Under the pieces are notes generated by a model that saw only the letters and a list, made by a program, of their open reading frames with translations, was not told the origin of the DNA and searched no databases. From contig NZ_JPRD01000048.1 in NCBI RefSeq assembly GCF_000817815.1, positions 23,188 to 87,187 on the forward strand: DNA of 64,000 nt. The letters run 5' to 3'. This DNA comes from Vibrio owensii CAIM 1854 = LMG 25443 (GTDB taxonomy: Bacteria; Pseudomonadota; Gammaproteobacteria; Enterobacterales; Vibrionaceae). Numbering within the stretch: position 1 is the stretch's first letter; each line of letters begins with the position of its first letter. Position numbers and translations under genes: made by a program. Positions 60,142 to 64,000 of this stretch are shown here, piece after piece.

Positions 60142-61953
60142 ATGATGAACCATAAGAGACTCAGTGTACCACGCTTACTTACTCCTGTTGCACTGGCAAT
60201 TACGCTCGCCGCCTGTTCTTCAGGCCCGCGCCAACCAGATAGCGTTGATATTACACTTGAGCCGACACAGTCTGTTCAGAACTACATGATTCAAGCGGAT
60301 AGCACCGAAGGTAGCTTACAAAACGACTGGTTGATCATGGCAACCAAAGCGGCAATTCAAGCGAACGAATTGGATCAAGCGGAGTTGCTGATCAAGCGTC
60401 TTTCTCGTCAGCAATTGACCGAAGTTCAACAAGCAGAGTGGCAATTAGCCCGTGCGACCATACAGCAAAAGAAAGGCAATTACCCACAATTGCTGCAAAC
60501 GCTGAACTTCCAACCTAACTGGAAACTGCCAAGTGAGCAGTGGAAAGACTACTACGAACTACGTGCAGATGCTTACCAAAGCATGAATCGACCGTTCGAA
60601 GCAAACCGCCAGTTGGTTGCGCAGGGTCAATATGCTTCATCAGCAGAACAACGTGAGATCTCTAGCCGTATTTGGATGAACTTTGCCAGCTATTCAGAAA
60701 GTGAACTAACGGCACTGCAAACGGCACCGAATGAAGATGTACTTGATGGCTGGTTGCAACTAGCAATCTACTCAAAGACCCTTTCAAGCAACATTCCACA
60801 ACTAAAGAACACGCTTGAACGTTGGCTAAGTGAAAACCCATCTCACCCAGCAGCGGTTTACACACCAGTTGAAATTCAAAACATTCTGTCTTTAGAAATC
60901 GTTAAGCCAAACAACACGGCTCTACTACTGCCTCTTACAGGCAAGTTTGCTCCGCAAGCACAGCTGATTCGTGATGGCTTCATCTTTGCAATGATGAACG
61001 ATGACATGCGCGATCCAAGCGCGACGCTAACTGTGATCGATACTCACGCTTATTCGGCGGATCAAATCAAACAGCGTCTAATCAACGAGAACATCGACTT
61101 TGTTGTTGGTCCTTTGCAAAAAGAAAACGTTGAGAAGCTACAAGCGACCTTGGATGGCTCAGAAACTGGCGTGAAGATCCCAGCTCTAGCATTGAACATT
61201 CCTGAAGACGTTCAACCAGGTACAGACATGTGTTATCTAGCACTGTCTCCTGAACAAGAAGTGGCGCAAGCAGCAAAATACTTGTTCAATCAAGGCTACC
61301 AATTCCCAATGATCTTGGCACCAAATGGCGCTTACGGTCAGCGTGTGGTTGAAGCGTTTAATGAAGAATGGCGCAAGTACAGCTCAAACAAAGTGGCTTC
61401 GAGCTACTTTGGCGACAAGCGTCAGCTTCAGAAGAACATTAACAGCGTATTTGGCTTACAAGAGAGCCAACAACGTATCGCACAAATGCAGTCTCTAATG
61501 CGTATTTCTTTAGAGAGCCCACCACGCAGCCGTCGTGATGTGGACGCGGTGTACATTGTTGCTCGCAGCTCTGAACTTACGCTTATTAAGCCATTTATTG
61601 AAGTGGCGATTAACCCAGACGCTAAACCACCTAAATTGTTCTCAAACTCACGCAGTAACAGCGGTGGTGCGACATACGAAGATCTATCAGGCGTGGCTTA
61701 CAGTGACATTCCAATGCTGATCAATCCAGATCCAACCATCGAAGCAGAAATGAATGAGCTATGGGCAGATCAATCTAACATGGAAAAACGCTTGGAAGCG
61801 CTGGGTATGGACGCGTACAAACTGATTGGTGAATTGCCACAAATGAAGCTTCTGCCGGGTTACTCGGTAAGCGGTCAGACGGGCGTGCTTAGCATCGACA
61901 ACAACTGTGTTGTAGAACGTGAGCTAGACTGGGCTGAGCGTGGGGCTCTTTAG
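60142..61953 (+). CDS. lpoA: penicillin-binding protein activator LpoA
   Basis: The 603-residue outer-membrane lipoprotein spans the periplasm and stimulates PBP1A. The signal peptide ends in lipobox LAAC (Cys25, or 24 from the second ATG). The N-terminal TPR-like region covers about residues 30-255, and the C-terminal half resembles a periplasmic-binding-protein fold (LLLPLTGKFAPQAQLIRDGFIFA near residue 260). The end of the gene overlaps yraN by 14 bp. It heads the operon lpoA-yraN-diaA-dolP, as in E. coli. Confidence 0.96.
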   Translation: MMNHKRLSVPRLLTPVALAITLAACSSGPRQPDSVDITLEPTQSVQNYMIQADSTEGSLQNDWLIMATKAAIQANELDQAELLIKRLSRQQLTEVQQAEWQLARATIQQKKGNYPQLLQTLNFQPNWKLPSEQWKDYYELRADAYQSMNRPFEANRQLVAQGQYASSAEQREISSRIWMNFASYSESELTALQTAPNEDVLDGWLQLAIYSKTLSSNIPQLKNTLERWLSENPSHPAAVYTPVEIQNILSLEIVKPNNTALLLPLTGKFAPQAQLIRDGFIFAMMNDDMRDPSATLTVIDTHAYSADQIKQRLINENIDFVVGPLQKENVEKLQATLDGSETGVKIPALALNIPEDVQPGTDMCYLALSPEQEVAQAAKYLFNQGYQFPMILAPNGAYGQRVVEAFNEEWRKYSSNKVASSYFGDKRQLQKNINSVFGLQESQQRIAQMQSLMRISLESPPRSRRDVDAVYIVARSSELTLIKPFIEVAINPDAKPPKLFSNSRSNSGGATYEDLSGVAYSDIPMLINPDPTIEAEMNELWADQSNMEKRLEALGMDAYKLIGELPQMKLLPGYSVSGQTGVLSIDNNCVVERELDWAERGAL

Positions 61954-62308
61954 TAAGAGACAAATCGGCAACCAATATGAAACCCTGGCGAAGCAGTATT
62001 TGCAGCGCCAGGGTTTGCGCTTTTTAGATCAAAATTTTCTGACTAAAGTCGGTGAAATTGATTTAATCTTCCAACAAGGTGAAACTATCGTCTTTGTTGA
62101 GGTCAAATATCGTAAGAATGATAGCTTTGGCTCAGCAGCAGAAATGGTCACCCGCGCAAAAATGCGTAAACTAGTCAAAACAGCCCAAATTTGGCTAAGC
62201 CAGCAAAAGCGCTCGGCAAACAATATCGATTATCGGTTTGATGTGGTCGCCATTCACGACAATGGTCGAGACATTAACTGGATACAAAATGCAATCTCTG
62301 AAGGATAA
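61940..62308 (+). CDS. yraN: UPF0102 family protein YraN
   Basis: This 122-residue protein has a nuclease-like core of the PD-(D/E)XK type: the family motif VGEIDLIFQQGETIVFVEVKYR (residues about 35-56) contains the Glu-Ile-Asp and the Glu-Val-Lys expected for metal binding. The function is not established. It starts with GTG at 61940, inside the last codons of lpoA, so translation is probably coupled; the ribosome binding site is weak. Confidence 0.92.
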   Translation: MGLFSKRQIGNQYETLAKQYLQRQGLRFLDQNFLTKVGEIDLIFQQGETIVFVEVKYRKNDSFGSAAEMVTRAKMRKLVKTAQIWLSQQKRSANNIDYRFDVVAIHDNGRDINWIQNAISEG

Positions 62309-62311
62309 ACG

Positions 62312-62902
62312 ATGCTAGACAGCATTAAAGACAGTTTTACAGAAAGTATTCAAATTCAAATTGCGGCAGCAGAAGCGTTGCCAGATGCCATTACTCACGC
62401 CGCTCAAGCTATGGTGTCGAGCCTACTCAATGGCAATAAAATCCTATGCTGTGGTAACGGTGGCAGTGCATCGAACTCGCAACAGTTTGTATCTTGCCTT
62501 TTGAACCGATTCGAAACTGAGCGCCCTAGCCTTCCAGCAATGGCTTTAACAGCAGATAACACAACATTGACTGCTGTAGCGAACGATTACCACTACCAAG
62601 AGATCTTCTCTAAGCAAGTACGCGCCTTTGGTCAGCCTGGCGACATTTTATTAGCCATTTCGACCAGTGGTAACAGCAAAAACGTTCTTAAAGCGATGGA
62701 AGCAGCTGTAACACGCGATATGACCATCATCGCCCTAACGGGCAAAGACGGTGGTGAAATGGCTGGCCTGCTTGGCGAGAATGATGTTGAGATCCGCATC
62801 CCATCACATCGTACAGCGCGCATTCATGAAGTGCACATGGTGACACTTCACTGTCTGTGTGATCTAATCGACCAAGTACTTTTCCCAGCTCACGAAGAAT
62901 AA
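62312..62902 (+). CDS. diaA: DnaA initiator-associating protein DiaA
   Basis: This 196-residue SIS-domain protein is a homologue of phosphoheptose isomerase that in E. coli binds DnaA and promotes timely replication initiation. Motifs: LCCGNGGSASNSQQF near residue 47, NDYHYQEIFSKQV, and AISTSGNSKNVLKAM. Context (after yraN, before dolP) separates it from gmhA. It begins 3 bp after the yraN stop. Confidence 0.95.
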   Translation: MLDSIKDSFTESIQIQIAAAEALPDAITHAAQAMVSSLLNGNKILCCGNGGSASNSQQFVSCLLNRFETERPSLPAMALTADNTTLTAVANDYHYQEIFSKQVRAFGQPGDILLAISTSGNSKNVLKAMEAAVTRDMTIIALTGKDGGEMAGLLGENDVEIRIPSHRTARIHEVHMVTLHCLCDLIDQVLFPAHEE

Positions 62903-62923
62903 CCGAATTGAGAGTTTAGAATT

Positions 62924-63574
62924 ATGATACGTAGTCTTGTCATTTTGTGCGCAGCGCTGAGCATGAGCGGCTGTGCAGGTTTGTTTATTGCAGGGGCAGC
63001 AACCACTGCCAATCTCGTTACAGATACGCGCACGACCAAAGAAATTTGGCAAGACAACAACATCGAATTCGAAGTCGCTGCAATTGGCAATAAAGCCCCT
63101 TTCAAAGGCAAAGCACGCGTCGTTGCAAGCTCATACAACGGTACTGTCGTATTAATGGGCCAAGCCCCAACTCAAGACCTCATCAACGAGTTTGAAAGCA
63201 AAGCTCGTGAAGTAAATGGGGTGAAGAACATCCATAACCAAATTAAGCAAAAAGAGCCTCTGAGCGTGACACAAATCAGCAACGACAGCTGGATCACGAC
63301 TAAAGTGAAATCAGCATTGCTTACCGACAGTGAGCTTAATGGCGTGAAAGTGAAAGTCATCACTGAAGACAGTGATGTATTCTTGTTTGGTTATGTAACG
63401 CCAGAACAAAGTGAGAGAGCAACAGAGATCACACGCAATATCTCAGGCGTAAAACAAGTAATCAAAGGCTTCCAATATGGTGATGAAAAACCACTAGAAG
63501 TTGAAGAGCCAGAGGCGGCAAATACAGTGCCGGCAGAGACAGAAAAAGAGACGACGGTAAACGAGCTTGGATAA
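62924..63574 (+). CDS. dolP: dual BON domain outer-membrane lipoprotein DolP
   Basis: The 216-residue protein has a lipoprotein signal with lipobox MSGC (Cys17). Two BON domains follow, at about residues 45-115 (NGTVVLMGQAPTQDLINEF) and 120-190 (SDVFLFGYVTPEQSERATE). DolP (formerly YraP) supports outer-membrane integrity and localises to division sites in E. coli. A Glu/Thr-rich tail of about 25 residues extends beyond the E. coli length of about 191. It is the last gene of its operon and ends before a bidirectional terminator. Confidence 0.95.
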   Translation: MIRSLVILCAALSMSGCAGLFIAGAATTANLVTDTRTTKEIWQDNNIEFEVAAIGNKAPFKGKARVVASSYNGTVVLMGQAPTQDLINEFESKAREVNGVKNIHNQIKQKEPLSVTQISNDSWITTKVKSALLTDSELNGVKVKVITEDSDVFLFGYVTPEQSERATEITRNISGVKQVIKGFQYGDEKPLEVEEPEAANTVPAETEKETTVNELG

Positions 63575-63613
63575 GTGACTAAGCCTGTTATCAAAAAGGC
63601 TGAATTAGATAAG

Positions 63614-63643
63614 AAAAAAGCAGCGTATCGACGCTGCTTTTTT
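63614..63643. terminator. bidirectional terminator between dolP and sspB
   Basis: A perfect 12-bp stem AAAAAAGCAGCG/CGCTGCTTTTTT with a 6-base loop lies between the convergent genes. The A and T runs are inside the stem on each side, so it works for both. Confidence 0.93.
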
Positions 63644-64000
63644 TATTTGATAACTCGTAAGCTTGGTCTGCCTTTCGGGCGAGGTGTTTCTTCCTCTTCA
63701 GACTCAGAGTCCACGATTTCAGATTCATCATTCACCGTGGTGAAAGTTGGAGACTGCTCTTCTTCGACAATCCCTTCCTCTTCAATATGGGTGTATGCTT
63801 CTTCTGGTTCAAACATGGTGCCAGCACCATTCTCACGTGCGTAAATCGCTTGTACAGCGTAAACAGGCACGATAACCGAATGCGGACGACCACTAAAACG
63901 AGCGTGGAAGGTAATCGCATCATTACCCAACTCAAGTTGACCAACAGCACGTGGAGCAATGTTCAAGATGATTTGACCATCTTGAACAAACTCAACTGGT
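63643..64000 (-). CDS. sspB: ClpXP protease specificity-enhancing factor SspB, C-terminal part (partial)
   Basis: The N-terminus lies beyond the right edge. The visible 119 or so codons include VEFVQDGQIILNIAPRAVGQ and NDAITFHARFSGRPHSVIVPV, the core fold that binds ssrA tags. An acidic linker (many Glu/Asp/Ser/Thr) follows, and the basic C-terminal KGRPSLRVIK is the conserved peptide that docks on the ClpX zinc-binding domain. SspB delivers ssrA-tagged proteins to ClpXP. sspA probably lies upstream outside the window. Confidence 0.95.
   Translation of the reverse strand, partial: PVEFVQDGQIILNIAPRAVGQLELGNDAITFHARFSGRPHSVIVPVYAVQAIYARENGAGTMFEPEEAYTHIEEEGIVEEEQSPTFTTVNDESEIVDSESEEEETPRPKGRPSLRVIK

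Overview
The window is a chromosomal stretch of a gammaproteobacterium of the family Vibrionaceae, most likely a Vibrio. Support comes from the protein sequences (ArcA, ArcB, FtsZ, SecA and RraA read as Vibrio-type orthologues), two tandem glutamate synthase operons, a dciA-type gene beside secA where enterics carry secM, and the order carAB-dapB-mutT-secA-lpxC-dcw. This is core genome: no insertion sequence, integrase, tRNA or CRISPR array was seen. The one accessory-looking island is about 1.4 kb (30.2-31.6 kb).

Layout: (1) 1-2902, minus: threonine operon start (thrB partial, thrA, attenuator, thrL leader peptide, promoter). (2) 3259-5748: small outer-membrane-type protein, rraA and a DUF3293 gene (minus), then arcA (plus) behind a 360-bp control region with a consensus FNR site and ArcA-type direct repeats. 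(3) 5819-11594, minus: lipoprotein + arcB, a PAS-GGDEF diguanylate cyclase and a YhcC-type radical SAM protein. arcA and arcB are neighbours here. (4) 12149-24517, plus: two complete gltBD operons of different lineages. (5) 24609-28288, plus: DUF1499 lipoprotein, mtnN, cbiB, btuF and a TRIC-type (YadS) membrane protein. (6) 28419-31614: LysR regulator, yfcA-type TSUP transporter (minus), and an unrecognised overlapping gene pair. (7) 31712-40722, minus: carAB, dapB, mutT, secA; then dciA on plus (41143-41601).

(8) 41673-58361, minus: lpxC and the division/cell-wall (dcw) cluster rsmH-ftsL-ftsI-murE-murF-mraY-murD-ftsW-murG-murC-ftsQ-ftsA-ftsZ, without mraZ at the head and without ddlB before ftsQ. 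rnpB (RNase P RNA) lies directly upstream on the same strand and carries a triplicated ~24-nt repeat. (9) 59210-64000: rsmI (minus), divergent lpoA-yraN-diaA-dolP (plus), and the 3' part of sspB (minus).

Functionally the window links redox control (ArcAB, FNR site), nitrogen assimilation (glutamate synthases), carbamoyl phosphate, lysine/DAP and threonine supply, peptidoglycan synthesis and cell division, protein export (SecA), and RNA processing (RNase P, RraA). The best candidate for something undescribed is the translationally coupled pair at 30246-31614: a glycine/alanine-rich, possibly membrane-inserting protein followed by a four-helix membrane protein.
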